This document shows positions 28,072 to 36,916 of a DNA stretch of 64,000 nucleotides, piece after piece; the stretch's first letter is position 1; each line of letters starts with the position of its first letter. The stretch is from Nostoc sp. 'Peltigera membranacea cyanobiont' N6 (GTDB lineage Bacteria; Cyanobacteriota; Cyanobacteriia; Cyanobacteriales; Nostocaceae). A program made the position numbers and the translations under genes. The notes under the pieces were generated by a model, which was not told where the DNA came from, searched no databases, and was given only the letters and a program-made list of their open reading frames with translations. Location of the stretch: contig NZ_CP026681.1 of the NCBI RefSeq assembly GCF_002949735.1, positions 7,904,501-7,968,500 on the forward strand, read 5' to 3'.

Positions 28072-29676
28072 TTAAATCTTAGCGGTAGAATCAACTGAGG
28101 GTTGAGACTGACTAACCGAATCTAACTTTGGCAAAAGCAGTAGATTTTGTGCTTTGACATTACTGTTGATTGTTGCTTGCAAAAATGGGGTATGGGAGAT
28201 GGAATTGTTCGCCAATGTAAACAGTGGATTCGACAAAATTCCTGCTATGGAAGTAGCAATTAATGTTACCACCAACCCGACTTGCAAGGGTCTTAGCCCA
28301 GGCAAATCCCAACGCACTTGTGGATAATTCTTCACCGCGTCGGACATTTCATGGGGTTCTTTGACTACCATCATCTTAACTACGCGAATATAGTAGTAGA
28401 TGGAAACGACGCTGGTAACTAAGCCCAGCAAGACTAACCAATAAAGTCCTGCTTGCCAACCAGCCCAGAATAGGTAAATCTTGCCGAAAAACCCAGCCAA
28501 TGGTGGAATACCACCCAAGGAAAGCAGGGCAATACTCAACGCCAGTGTTAGGAGTGGGTCTTTTTGATATAAACCAGAGTATTCGGCAATCTGGTCGGTT
28601 CCTGTCCGCAGTGAGAACAGGATGATGCAGGTAAAGCCGCACAGGTTCATGAACAAGTAAACCAGTAGGTAAAATATCATACTGGCATACCCTGCTTGTG
28701 TCCCAGCAATCAAGCCAATCATCACAAACCCAGCTTGGGCAATGGATGAATAAGCTAGCATTCGTTTCATGCTGGTTTGAGCTAGGGCGACTACGTTACC
28801 CAAAATCATGCTCAGAACGGCTAGAGCAGTGAAGACAAACCTCCACTCGTCAGCAACAAGGGGGAAGGCTGTTGTCAGTAAGCGGATGGCTAGGGCAAAC
28901 CCAGCTGCTTTGGAACCGACAGATAAAAAGGCGATGACTGGGGTGGGAGCGCCTTCGTAAACATCTGGTGTCCACTGGTGGAAAGGTGCGGCAGAGATTT
29001 TAAAGCCAATACCTGCGATCGCAAAAACTAAGGCAATCACTAAACCTAAAGATTGTCCCACTTTTGCTGTGGCAATGCCATTTGCGATCGCACTTAGTTC
29101 AGTTTGTCCTCCAGATAGCCCATACAGCAGTGATACACCGTACAAGAATATTGCTGTACTGGAAGCTCCAATTAACAAGTATTTCAGCGCCGCTTCATTG
29201 GAGCGTGGGTCACGCTTGGTATAACCTGTTAACAAGTAAGAGGAAATACTCAGGGTTTCTAGGGAGATGAAAATCATCACCAACTCACTAGCCCCGGATA
29301 GAAACATCCCTCCAAGAGTAGCACTCAGCAAAATAGCGATGAACTCTGCTAATGGGGTGCCGCTCTGCTCGACGTAGCGAATTGACATCAGTATGGTAAT
29401 AGCCGCAGACAAGGCAATGATGCCGCGAAAGACGATACTCAGGTCATCACCATTAAAGCCACCGGTAAAAGAGATGGGATTAGGATTGTCCCATTGAAAA
29501 TATAGGGCGACAATGGAAGCAAATAAACCTGCGATCGCTAGATATCCAATCCAGCGTGCGGATGTACGCCCCAAAATCAAATCAACAATCAAAACCCCCA
29601 AGAGGGTGAGAATAACAATCCCCTCTGGTAAAATCGTTCCAGCGTTCAACTGGGATGCAATATTAGCAAAATCCAT
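28072..29676 (-). CDS. ndhB: NAD(P)H-quinone oxidoreductase subunit 2 (NdhB)
   Basis: 534 residues and about 14 transmembrane helices, a membrane-arm proton-pumping subunit of the thylakoid NDH-1 complex (respiration, cyclic electron flow and CO2 uptake). Typical blocks are LVMIFISLETLSISSYLLTG, KISAAPFHQWTPDVYEGAPT, MKRMLAYSSIAQAGF and LSLGGIPPLAGFFGK. The C-terminal ~35 residues form a polar tail. The gene stands alone, as usual for cyanobacterial ndhB. Confidence 0.96.
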   Translation of the reverse strand: MDFANIASQLNAGTILPEGIVILTLLGVLIVDLILGRTSARWIGYLAIAGLFASIVALYFQWDNPNPISFTGGFNGDDLSIVFRGIIALSAAITILMSIRYVEQSGTPLAEFIAILLSATLGGMFLSGASELVMIFISLETLSISSYLLTGYTKRDPRSNEAALKYLLIGASSTAIFLYGVSLLYGLSGGQTELSAIANGIATAKVGQSLGLVIALVFAIAGIGFKISAAPFHQWTPDVYEGAPTPVIAFLSVGSKAAGFALAIRLLTTAFPLVADEWRFVFTALAVLSMILGNVVALAQTSMKRMLAYSSIAQAGFVMIGLIAGTQAGYASMIFYLLVYLFMNLCGFTCIILFSLRTGTDQIAEYSGLYQKDPLLTLALSIALLSLGGIPPLAGFFGKIYLFWAGWQAGLYWLVLLGLVTSVVSIYYYIRVVKMMVVKEPHEMSDAVKNYPQVRWDLPGLRPLQVGLVVTLIATSIAGILSNPLFTLANNSISHTPFLQATINSNVKAQNLLLLPKLDSVSQSQPSVDSTAKI

Positions 29677-30048
29677 GATATGTATAGGTTTTGGCGATTA
29701 GACATTAAGGCTAACTCTGTTCACTCTAGCAAGTTTTCTAATTCCCGGACTACCTCTTTGAACAAGAGCTTAATATTTAACATTAGCAAAATTCGATCGA
29801 GAAGCGGCGCTAGAAGCTCTTAGGCTTTATCTGGACTAGGGGAATCTCGGTAAGCTAATAATTTTCGGTAATATATCCAGAATTTTTCTAAAAAGTCATC
29901 TAAAGTCTTTTGGTGGCAGGCAACAAATGGACTCAACTTTTTATAATGCGCTTAAATAACATTAACTTGTCACAAAGACAGATAATTAGTCATAACGACA
30001 CTTATTTGTCACCGACGACAAATAATTAGTCACTGTACAAATTTAGAA
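29677..30048. other. Intergenic region holding a transposon-end-like repeat array
   Basis: No gene. The first ~280 bases are unremarkable. The last ~80 carry the repeats described at 29958-30039. No transposase, target selector or second transposon end was seen here. Confidence 0.6.
29958..30039 (-). mobile_element. Orphan end of a Tn7-like (type V-K CAST) transposon
   Basis: Read on the minus strand from 30039, the sequence begins TGTACAGTGAC and then has four related units: 30017-30033, 29997-30012, 29977-29993 and 29958-29973. The units are 19-21 bp apart, each with GTGAC/ATGAC at one side and GTC-type sequence at the other. TGTACA followed by spaced TGAC...GTC repeats is how I remember the left end of the Scytonema CRISPR-associated transposon. 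The terminus is 9 bp from the 3' end of a tRNA gene, a usual target region of these elements. No transposon genes follow within the space to ndhB, so this looks like a scar or decayed end. Confidence 0.6.
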
Positions 30049-30122
<74 letters not shown>

Positions 30123-30305
30123 TTAACCACACGATTATCAATATTAGCATATACTTCTTGAATCGAGCAAGAAAAAGACCCAAATCAGGCGAAGTTTATT
30201 ATCAAACAGAGTTCAGGAGTCATTTCTCATCTGTAGCAAAAACCGAGTCGATCGCAATTGATTAAAATTTTCTCAGATGACCCTAGTGTATGATCGATAA
30301 GGTCA

Positions 30306-30440
30306 TTCGGTTCTGGTGGGGAGCAGCTACCAGAGGTAACGGGGAAAGTTCGGTGCAAATCCGGCGCTTGGGAGCAACTGTGAACCAATTTGAGATGTAA
30401 TCTAAAATTCCAAATTCAGTGAGTCAGGATGCCCACCGAA
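30306..30440 (+). promoter_or_regulatory. Cobalamin riboswitch
   Basis: The B12-box core GGTGCAAATCCGGCGC is followed by GGGAGCAACTGTGA. The outer stem TTCGG (30306-30310) pairs with CCGAA (30436-30440), and GAGTCAGGATGCC gives the conserved 3' element. It precedes a DUF1636 gene and cobK, so B12 would switch off this pair. An ATG at 30429 lies inside the 3' part of the aptamer. Confidence 0.85.
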
Positions 30441-30476
30441 ATAGATTTAACAGTTCCACATCTCTGCGAGGTACAG

Positions 30477-30896
30477 ATGACTACTACTGTAAATATTTCC
30501 CCAACGAATCCCTTGGGTGTTGCTGACCATACTTTATTTGTTTGCAAAACTTGTGCTAGCGTTTGGCAAGAGGGAAAACGCTTAGGTGAAAGTGGCGGTC
30601 AAAAACTTCTAAACCAACTTCAGCAGCTTGCACAAGATTGGAACTTACGAGATGAATTCCCAATTCAAGAAGTTGAATGCATGAGTGCTTGCAATCGTTC
30701 TTGTGTAGTTGCCTTTGCTGCCAAAGGTAAATTAACATATTTGTTTGGCGATTTAGCCGTTGATGGTAGTGCATCTGCGGTACTAGAATGCGCTAGTCAA
30801 TACTATGGCAAAGCAGATGGTTTACTACCTTGGTCAGAACGCCCAGAAGCACTGAAAAAGGGCATTTTGGCAAAGATTCCACCTTTATCTCAATGA
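30477..30896 (+). CDS. DUF1636 metal-binding/thioredoxin-like ferredoxin protein
   Basis: 139 residues from the ATG at 30477. An upstream in-frame ATG at 30429 would give 155 residues, but it lies inside the riboswitch and its extra residues look non-native. Conserved cysteines VCKTCASVW and ECMSACNRSC are spaced as in thioredoxin-like 2Fe-2S proteins of the DUF1636 family. This family is often found beside cobalamin genes, probably as an electron or metal carrier. Its stop overlaps the cobK start (ATGATG), so the two are translated together under the B12 riboswitch. Confidence 0.85.
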   Translation: MTTTVNISPTNPLGVADHTLFVCKTCASVWQEGKRLGESGGQKLLNQLQQLAQDWNLRDEFPIQEVECMSACNRSCVVAFAAKGKLTYLFGDLAVDGSASAVLECASQYYGKADGLLPWSERPEALKKGILAKIPPLSQ

Positions 30897-31639
30897 TGCG
30901 CGTTTTGATTCTGGGTGGGACGGGAGATGCCGCAGAACTAGCTGCTAAAGTGGCGACTATTAAAGGCTTAGAAGCAATCACGTCTCTAGCTGGTCGTACC
31001 CGTGAACCATCAATTCCGTTGGGCGATTTCCGGGTTGGAGGCTTTGGTGGTGTGGTGGGATTGGCTAGCTATTTGCGTCAAATGCAAATCGACTTATTAA
31101 TTGATGCAACCCATCCTTTTGCAAGTCAGATTTCCTTCAATGCGGCAGATGCTGCAACTGAAGTTGGAGTACCCCATCTAATGTTAATTCGCCCGCCTTG
31201 GGAAAAAGAAAGTGGCGATCGCTGGATTGAAGTTGACAGCGTTGAAGCCGCCGCCACATCTCTGCAAAACCAGGCACAGCGAGTATTTTTGACAGTTGGG
31301 AGGCAAGAACTAGCCGCCTTTGCTCACCTAGAGAAAATTTGGTTTCTGATGCGGATGATTGACCCTCCCACTGATGATGCTTTAGTACCCGCAGGAAGGA
31401 TATTGTGCGATCGCGGGCCCTTTACCCTCAATAATGAAAGGCAAATCCTGATTGATAATAATATTGATACCATCGCGAGCAAAAATAGCGGCGGCGATGC
31501 CACAAAGCCCAAAATTGTTGCAGCGCGAGAACTGGGTGTGAAGGTCGTTATGATAAACCGTCCAGCCATACCGCCAGGAGAGCAGGTTGCTGATGTTGAT
31601 GGTGTTTTGGCATGGCTATTTGACAAGTTACACGATTAG
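30893..31639 (+). CDS. cobK: Precorrin-6A/cobalt-precorrin-6A reductase
   Basis: This NADPH-dependent enzyme reduces the macrocycle of precorrin-6A in the corrin ring pathway of B12 synthesis. 248 residues, the family length. Motifs: nucleotide-binding LILGGTGDAAEL at the N-terminus, SLAGRT, IDATHPFA near residue 75, VFLTVGRQEL, SKNSGG near the C-terminal third and VVMINRP. Start at ATG 30893 overlaps the stop of the DUF1636 gene; ATG 30896 is equally possible. A TTG farther upstream (30830) is inside the neighbour and unlikely. Confidence 0.93.
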   Translation: MMRVLILGGTGDAAELAAKVATIKGLEAITSLAGRTREPSIPLGDFRVGGFGGVVGLASYLRQMQIDLLIDATHPFASQISFNAADAATEVGVPHLMLIRPPWEKESGDRWIEVDSVEAAATSLQNQAQRVFLTVGRQELAAFAHLEKIWFLMRMIDPPTDDALVPAGRILCDRGPFTLNNERQILIDNNIDTIASKNSGGDATKPKIVAARELGVKVVMINRPAIPPGEQVADVDGVLAWLFDKLHD

Positions 31640-31682
31640 TCCAATCAGGCAAAAGCTTCGATGGGGAATTTTCTTCATCAGC

Positions 31683-32645
31683 TTAAGATAAACTGTGGCG
31701 TTGAAAAAAGTCCCAAATTGTCTGACTGGCATTCAAGCCAAGTTTAGCATTGAATTTATTTAGGTTCGGATCGGTTGAAGCACCACCAGGCCAAAAATGT
31801 CCCCCATCTACTACAGCTAACTGTAAGACCTCTGAGTTGCCACTACAATTTAAGTACTGAGTAGCTTTCACTTTTGAGCTTTTGCTAGAGTTCGTGTCAG
31901 AAAGCAGTGGCGATGGGCTGGGTGAAATACATCGATCGTGCGATCGCCAAAAGCTTACCATGTCTGAAATAGAAACAAGCGCTCCTCGTTGAGTGTGGTC
32001 ATCACCTTCATAACGAACATCTCGATCGTTTGTACCGTTAACGATCATCATTGAGATCGGAGTCTGAGGTTGGCAATTAGGTTTGAGCCTAACTGGAAGA
32101 GAGCCAGCTACTGATGCAAAAGCGGCAATTTTATCAGATAGCTTACATGCTAAAGCTTGGGTAAGTATTCCGCCTCTAGAAAAACCAGTGGCATAGATTT
32201 TATGACTATCAATATTTCTTTCTTGCTTCAGATTATCGATTAAAGCACTGACAAATAAAACATCATCTATCTTTCCTTGAGAATTACCTCTAAGGCTCCA
32301 TTTTTGATTAATTCCATCTGGATAAACAACAATAAATCCTTTTTGCTCTGCTAAATTATTAAAGCGCGTAACATCACTAATCGAATGACCACTACCAGCA
32401 TCTCCATGAAATACTAAAACTAATGGCATTGGGTGGTTTGGATCGTAAGATTTTGGAGTATAAAGATAGTAAGTGCGTAATCGTCCTTGATTATTTATCT
32501 GTCCATAACTATCACCACTCAATATTTTTGGTTGAGAGGTATGTATTTCATCCGCTTTGATTGAATTGCAGGCTGTTACTAAACTAATTACAAGTAAGGA
32601 AGTAATAATTTTCTTAAAGTATTGATAGCTATGATATATATTCAT
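31683..32645 (-). CDS. Lipoprotein esterase of the PHB depolymerase/feruloyl esterase type
   Basis: 320 residues. The N-terminus is a lipoprotein signal with lipobox LVTAC (Cys26), so the enzyme is tethered outside the inner membrane. It is an alpha/beta hydrolase: HGDAGSG oxyanion region near 80, nucleophile elbow GFSRGG (Ser156), acid residue in GTNDRDV (about 206-209) and catalytic His283 in GGHFWPGG. A Ser/Pro-rich insertion near 240-260 is unusual. Related LpqC/CE1-like enzymes cleave esters of polymers or plant phenolics; the substrate is not known. Confidence 0.85.
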   Translation of the reverse strand: MNIYHSYQYFKKIITSLLVISLVTACNSIKADEIHTSQPKILSGDSYGQINNQGRLRTYYLYTPKSYDPNHPMPLVLVFHGDAGSGHSISDVTRFNNLAEQKGFIVVYPDGINQKWSLRGNSQGKIDDVLFVSALIDNLKQERNIDSHKIYATGFSRGGILTQALACKLSDKIAAFASVAGSLPVRLKPNCQPQTPISMMIVNGTNDRDVRYEGDDHTQRGALVSISDMVSFWRSHDRCISPSPSPLLSDTNSSKSSKVKATQYLNCSGNSEVLQLAVVDGGHFWPGGASTDPNLNKFNAKLGLNASQTIWDFFQRHSLS

Positions 32646-32720
32646 GTTCGTTCAATAATTTGATAAGAATATTTTTACTATAATTAGTGTATTTTGTCTA
32701 TTATCTGAAGTAGGATAAAA

Positions 32721-32756
32721 TTAAAACTAACACTCTTTCTAAAGTGTTAGTTTTAA
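32721..32756 (-). terminator. Perfect 14-bp hairpin terminator
   Basis: Arms TTAAAACTAACACT (32721-32734) and AGTGTTAGTTTTAA (32743-32756). On the minus strand it is followed by TTTTATCC, so it probably ends transcripts of the small secreted-protein gene and shields the esterase gene. Confidence 0.75.
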
Positions 32757-32927
32757 TCATGCTAATCAGCTAAAAGTAATCAGGCTTATACCGATTATTT
32801 GTGAGGCTGCATCGAACAAGGTAATTTTGCCCCAAGTTTGACCAAGGGGAGTTAAATGCAGCTTCTTAGAGAATTGGTATTTTGCAAGAAGTCGATTACA
32901 ACATCACTGCTAAATGCAGCAGATATA

Positions 32928-33143
32928 TTAAACTCTTACGTAGTGAGCAGGAACCCAACGACGACCGGATCTTGTTCTTTCCCAATGACCACGAATTAAC
33001 TTTTTGTGAACAACATAACGGCTAACCACATTATGTCTCTGAACCCCAGGTCTGACAATTATCTCTGCTGCCGATGCCTGTGATGGCAAGGAACCAATTA
33101 TAAGTGGTAAAGCAAGTAAAGTGCCAACAAAAATCCGCTTCAT
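32928..33143 (-). CDS. Small secreted basic protein
   Basis: 71 residues. A clear signal peptide (Lys-Arg, hydrophobic core, cleavage near QASAAE at about 25) precedes a ~45-residue mature part rich in Arg, His, Val and Tyr (VVHKKLIRGHWERTRSGRRW). ATG is preceded on the minus strand by GGAGATTAAATA. Family unknown; similar YXXW-type basic repeats occur in small periplasmic proteins. Confidence 0.7.
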   Translation of the reverse strand: MKRIFVGTLLALPLIIGSLPSQASAAEIIVRPGVQRHNVVSRYVVHKKLIRGHWERTRSGRRWVPAHYVRV

Positions 33144-33509
33144 TATTTAATCTCCTATCAGTCATTTTTGGTTTAGTTGACTACAACATTCCTAAATGAT
33201 TTAGGTTCTACTTTTTACCTAAACAAATGATATTTAAAAATCCCTTTGTCATCAGGAATTTCCCATTAAGAAAAGTGAACCTAAATTTGGAGGAAATCTT
33301 ATTTGTCTTACGACTCAATTAAGATTGATGTGTCACTTTGAGTTTAAAACACTAAATAGAAAGATAAATGGTAATAAAGTCATAATTTAAGCATGACTAA
33401 AGTCATACTTACGTAATGAGCAATTTCTAAATTAGGATTTTGGAAAGTCTCAAATAACAGCAGAGTAAGGTAAAAGTGCTACCTTTACCAACTTCATCTC
33501 CCCATGTTC
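33144..33509. other. Intergenic region
   Basis: Contains a small inverted motif near 33195-33222 (CTAAATGATTTAGG, then TACCTAAAC) upstream of the secreted-protein gene, possibly regulatory. Nothing else recognisable. Confidence 0.4.
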
Positions 33510-33617
33510 TTATTTCTTCCAAGGCAATTTAGTTCCCATTTCAGTCAATGCAGAAAAGATGAGATAGAGGACAAGTAATCCAGCACCCGTCAAGAAAGCC
33601 AGTAAATCGTTATCCAT
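33510..33617 (-). CDS. Small single-helix membrane protein (35 aa)
   Basis: The frame MDNDLLAFLTGAGLLVLYLI continues to an FSALTEMGTKLPWKK tail: a short acidic N-terminus, one transmembrane helix and a basic C-terminus. The size resembles minor photosynthetic-complex subunits, but I cannot match it to a named one. It lies 42 bases downstream of the 475-residue membrane-protein gene on the same strand, so it may be co-transcribed with it. Confidence 0.5.
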   Translation of the reverse strand: MDNDLLAFLTGAGLLVLYLIFSALTEMGTKLPWKK

Positions 33618-33659
33618 AAATGCTATTTGCTAAAACTTTGCTAATCATAGCGAAATCAA

Positions 33660-35087
33660 CTAATCTTGAGCATTTTTTTGAGTCTGCAATCTTCGGTCTT
33701 CTGGATGCAAAGTGTACCACCCATACCAGTGACGAACTGCTAGCCAAACGGCTGAAAGTAAACCCGCTAGGCTAAGGGTGAGGCCGCTGTAGGGTACTAA
33801 CAATCCAAATACGGGTAATACTGCTCCAGCAATAGTGCAGATAATTGCAGCCAGGGAAGCACTGCGACTGGCTCCCAATCCCCATGTCAAAATTAGTAAG
33901 ATGATGGAAATTAAAGTCCAAGCCAACTGAGCATTGATGACACGAGCCAGATAGGTCAAAATCAATAGACAAGCAAAGAAAATACTAGCAGCGATCGCAA
34001 CATTTTTGAAACTCATTGGTAGTGATAAATACAACAACAATATCCACCACAAAAATATTGCTGGTGCTAGTAATAAAAGACGCGGAATTACCCCCGTATT
34101 CCGAATCGGTTCGGTGTTGGTAAACACTCCAAATGGATTTTTGACTGAAACATTCTCGTCAAATTTCCAAGTAAATCGCGTACTGCGTCCGTCAGATTTA
34201 ATCTCATCAGGTTCAATACCACTGGCAAAATTAGCCGGAGCAAAGTTAGCATTTGCTATGAGACGGAAGTTAGATAGTATCTGTCCTGCTGCACTATAAA
34301 CCCAGCGAGGCCCACCTCTAGCCTGATAGGTGACTCGAAAGGTAGTTTCTTCCCCTGGTTGCAGCCGGAAGGGAAAACCATAGTCTCCTGGATTGGTTTG
34401 TTGCAACCTTGTCCCGTCACGCTCGATTTTGTAGCTAGAAAGCAATGTGTAGCCATTGGGTGGCGGTGCTTCAAAGAAAAAATTATTAATATCCTTGAGT
34501 TGGTTAATTACTTTATAATCGGCAGTATAATCTGCCCGATAAATTGAGCTACGACCTGGAACATCTACACTTTGGTCAAGCTTGACTTGAATTTGCGAAC
34601 CAGCCAAGGTCAAGAAGCGGTTAATATTTCGTGTCTCATTTACCTTGACTATTTTGTTACCGACTTGAGTGTTATATGAGTATGGCTCTTGGATAGTGTA
34701 GCGCACTTGCGGGGCAAGTTGTTCGAGCTTTTCACCTGCAACACTTTCAGTCACTTGAGCTACCCTTGCTTGTTCCCAGTAGTGATAGCGATTGCTCAAA
34801 GTTGAACAGAGAAAAAATCCTGGTACTAACAAAACTAATACTAGAGTTAAATGCTGTAATCCCCGCAACAGTTGGGAATAACCAACAGCCCATTCACTAA
34901 TGAATATAAGTTGTTCCGGCTGGCTGCGACGGAGAGAAAAACTTATTAGTGCGATCGCAACTCCTAAAGCTACGATCAAAAACACTAATAACAGTGAAGC
35001 TTTGAGCGCCTGGGTTCCAAATTGAACAAGCTCAATCGGATGCGTCAAATCGGGTAATCCGGGAATACCTTGAGCAGAAGATGACAT
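33660..35087 (-). CDS. Conserved multi-pass membrane protein of unknown function
   Basis: 475 residues. Two N-terminal transmembrane helices (about 30-50 and 80-100) enclose a short basic cytoplasmic loop. A beta-rich non-cytoplasmic domain (about 105-330) follows, with blocks such as DGTRLQQTNPGDYGFPF and GGPRWVYSAAGQI, then about five C-terminal helices (335-460) and a polar tail. The layout (helices, large outside domain, helix bundle) recalls CreD-like inner-membrane proteins, but the sequence is not clearly that family. Flanked by two tiny one-helix ORFs. Confidence 0.75.
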   Translation of the reverse strand: MSSSAQGIPGLPDLTHPIELVQFGTQALKASLLLVFLIVALGVAIALISFSLRRSQPEQLIFISEWAVGYSQLLRGLQHLTLVLVLLVPGFFLCSTLSNRYHYWEQARVAQVTESVAGEKLEQLAPQVRYTIQEPYSYNTQVGNKIVKVNETRNINRFLTLAGSQIQVKLDQSVDVPGRSSIYRADYTADYKVINQLKDINNFFFEAPPPNGYTLLSSYKIERDGTRLQQTNPGDYGFPFRLQPGEETTFRVTYQARGGPRWVYSAAGQILSNFRLIANANFAPANFASGIEPDEIKSDGRSTRFTWKFDENVSVKNPFGVFTNTEPIRNTGVIPRLLLLAPAIFLWWILLLYLSLPMSFKNVAIAASIFFACLLILTYLARVINAQLAWTLISIILLILTWGLGASRSASLAAIICTIAGAVLPVFGLLVPYSGLTLSLAGLLSAVWLAVRHWYGWYTLHPEDRRLQTQKNAQD

Positions 35088-35298
35088 TGGCTGATTTTTG
35101 TAGAATTTGCAGAACCAGACCGATAAAATCTCTTAAAAGTTTCTGAACAATAGTTTTATTTAATACGCAGACAGTCCGAGCAAGTGCTGCTAAATTGCTC
35201 AACTACAACTGATAAATTACGCAAAACTATCTCAAACTATTATTTCTCTGTACCTTCAGGTATAGGATTGAAAAATATTAATTTTCTGGCTTTTGCTG

Positions 35299-35403
35299 AT
35301 GAATAATGCATTTGGTAGCTGGCAAGAATGGCTAACAGTATTCGCCTATCTAGGTTTCACCGTCTTTATTATCTGGCGCGTGTTTACCGTCGAGAAGAAT
35401 TAA
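35299..35403 (+). CDS. Small single-helix membrane protein (34 aa)
   Basis: The frame MNNAFGSWQEWLTVFAYLGF continues TVFIIWRVFTVEKN: one predicted transmembrane helix with a basic/acidic end. Its 3' end overlaps the convergent secreted-protein gene by 20 bases. Not matched to any known small subunit; accepted on helix content and reading-frame quality only. Confidence 0.4.
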   Translation: MNNAFGSWQEWLTVFAYLGFTVFIIWRVFTVEKN

Positions 35404-35713
35404 AAAAGCTACATATCATCTCACCAGGATCTTTTTGCTCAAAGGGCAAAATAGTCCCATTATCTAGAACCTTAACTCGTTCGCGACAATTGTAAACCTC
35501 AGTCGGTCTTTTTACCCCATCGACACTAACGGCTGCTCTGTATTCCCAATAATTTTTAGCACTTCGGTTTATACTGATAATGCAAATCTGGTGGCGTTGG
35601 TGTAGTCTGTCATCAACATCGTAATTGCGGCATACAGATGCAAAAGCTGGATATGCTGCGGATAAGTTAAGTATTAAAAGTAACACTAATGCTACTGTTT
35701 TTATCCTGTTCAT
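35384..35713 (-). CDS. Small secreted cysteine-containing protein
   Basis: 109 residues with a signal peptide (MNRIKTVALVLLLILNLSAA, cleavage near AFAS). The mature ~85 residues hold four cysteines (VCRNYD, QICIIS, YNCRER, MICSFF), likely forming disulfides outside the cell. The rest is polar with an Asn/Ser/Arg tail. No known family recognised. Confidence 0.6.
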   Translation of the reverse strand: MNRIKTVALVLLLILNLSAAYPAFASVCRNYDVDDRLHQRHQICIISINRSAKNYWEYRAAVSVDGVKRPTEVYNCRERVKVLDNGTILPFEQKDPGEMICSFFNSSRR

Positions 35714-35996
35714 AAAAAATTATTTAACAAAATTTCGGGACTCACGTAAAAATAAAATACTAGTTAGACACTTTGTATTTAGCAGAAAAGTCTCAAACTT
35801 GATTGTGTTCATGTACCATACCCTAATACCAATTCGTAATATCCTGCGGGAAGCCGCACTTCGTGCGTCTACGTAATTGAGAAAGTCAGATTACATCTGG
35901 CTGGGTTTCCACCATTTGTATCTGTAGTCTTATTTTGGAGAATTGATATAAATAACAATATTTGCAAAAAAAAAGCCAGTCTTAAGGACGATAAAA

Positions 35997-36770
35997 TTGC
36001 GACTAAAAACAAATTTTGAGCAATCTGAGATTGCACGCTGTTGTGCAGCAGTGCTGCTTTTCGGTCAAGTGTGGCTACATTTACTCCAGGGAAAAACTTA
36101 CTACCGCAAAATTCTGCAACATCTGGTGACTGCTGGGCCCGGTTCTATCTCTCCAGTTCTCCTTGTTAGCGGTTTTGCAGGAATGATTTTTACTATTCAG
36201 ACAGCGAGAGAATTAGTCCGATTTGGGGCTGAAAATGCTGTGGGAGGCGCTTTTGCTTTAGCTTTTTGTAGAGAATTGGCTCCAATTTTAACCGCTAGTA
36301 TTATGGCGGGACAAGTCGGTTCTGCTTTTGCAGCAGAAATAGGTGCAATGCGGGTGACAGAGCAAATCGATGCACTTTATATGCTGAAAACCGATCCAAT
36401 TGATTATTTAGTACTTCCTAGAGTAATTGCTTGTAGTTTGATGGTGCCTTTGATGACGATTTTGGCTTTAGTAACTGGTATCTTCGGCGGAATTTTTGCT
36501 GCATTCCAGTTTTACAAAATTATTCCTGAAACATTTTTAGAATCAGTCAGAAATTTTTTACAACCATCAGATTTGTTTATTATTTTGCTAAAAGGATTTA
36601 TTTTTGGAGTGCTGGTTGCTGTGATTGGTTGTAGTTGGGGTTTAACTACTAAGGGTGGAGCTAAGGAAGTAGGAGAATCGGCAACAAAAGCAGTTGTTAC
36701 TAGTTGGGTATCCATTTTTATTATGGATTTTTTCCTTTCTCTATTGCTATTTGAACAGCCTGCATTTTAA
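35997..36770 (+). CDS. MlaE-type ABC transporter permease
   Basis: 257 residues, starting at TTG. Five to six transmembrane helices and the MlaE family signatures: LLVSGFAGMIFTIQ, FALAFCRELAPILTASIMAG, GAMRVTEQIDAL and GSxWG-type GCSWGLTTKGGAKEVGESATKAVV. These permeases move phospholipids or other lipids between membranes with an ATPase (MlaF) and an MCE protein (MlaD), neither of which lies adjacent. Similar to cyanobacterial homologues of the chloroplast TGD1 permease. Confidence 0.92.
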   Translation: MRLKTNFEQSEIARCCAAVLLFGQVWLHLLQGKTYYRKILQHLVTAGPGSISPVLLVSGFAGMIFTIQTARELVRFGAENAVGGAFALAFCRELAPILTASIMAGQVGSAFAAEIGAMRVTEQIDALYMLKTDPIDYLVLPRVIACSLMVPLMTILALVTGIFGGIFAAFQFYKIIPETFLESVRNFLQPSDLFIILLKGFIFGVLVAVIGCSWGLTTKGGAKEVGESATKAVVTSWVSIFIMDFFLSLLLFEQPAF

Positions 36771-36789
36771 ATCTAAGTAAGTATAAAAC

Positions 36790-36824
36790 AAGATTCTCAA
36801 CCTCGTGAAAAAGTTGGGAATCTT
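36790..36824 (+). terminator. Terminator-like hairpin after the MlaE-type gene
   Basis: Arms AAGATTCTCAAC and GTTGGGAATCTT pair with one G-U and lie 20 bases past the stop. The T-run is weak. Confidence 0.55.
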
Positions 36825-36916
36825 AAGTAAAAATAAATATTTAGGTAAGCAAGATTCAGTTATGAAATGTTGGCGCAACCTGCCGCAGGCATCACTAGCT
36901 TTTTTAGTATACTTCA

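Noticed and set aside
30830..31639. Longer cobK start at TTG 30830
   Set aside because: It would lie within the DUF1636 gene in another frame, and the nucleotide-binding motif begins right after ATG 30893.
35820..35880. GCGGGAAGCCGCACTTCGTG stretch as a regulatory hairpin
   Set aside because: It resembles common dispersed Nostoc sequence and has no clear relation to the flanking genes.
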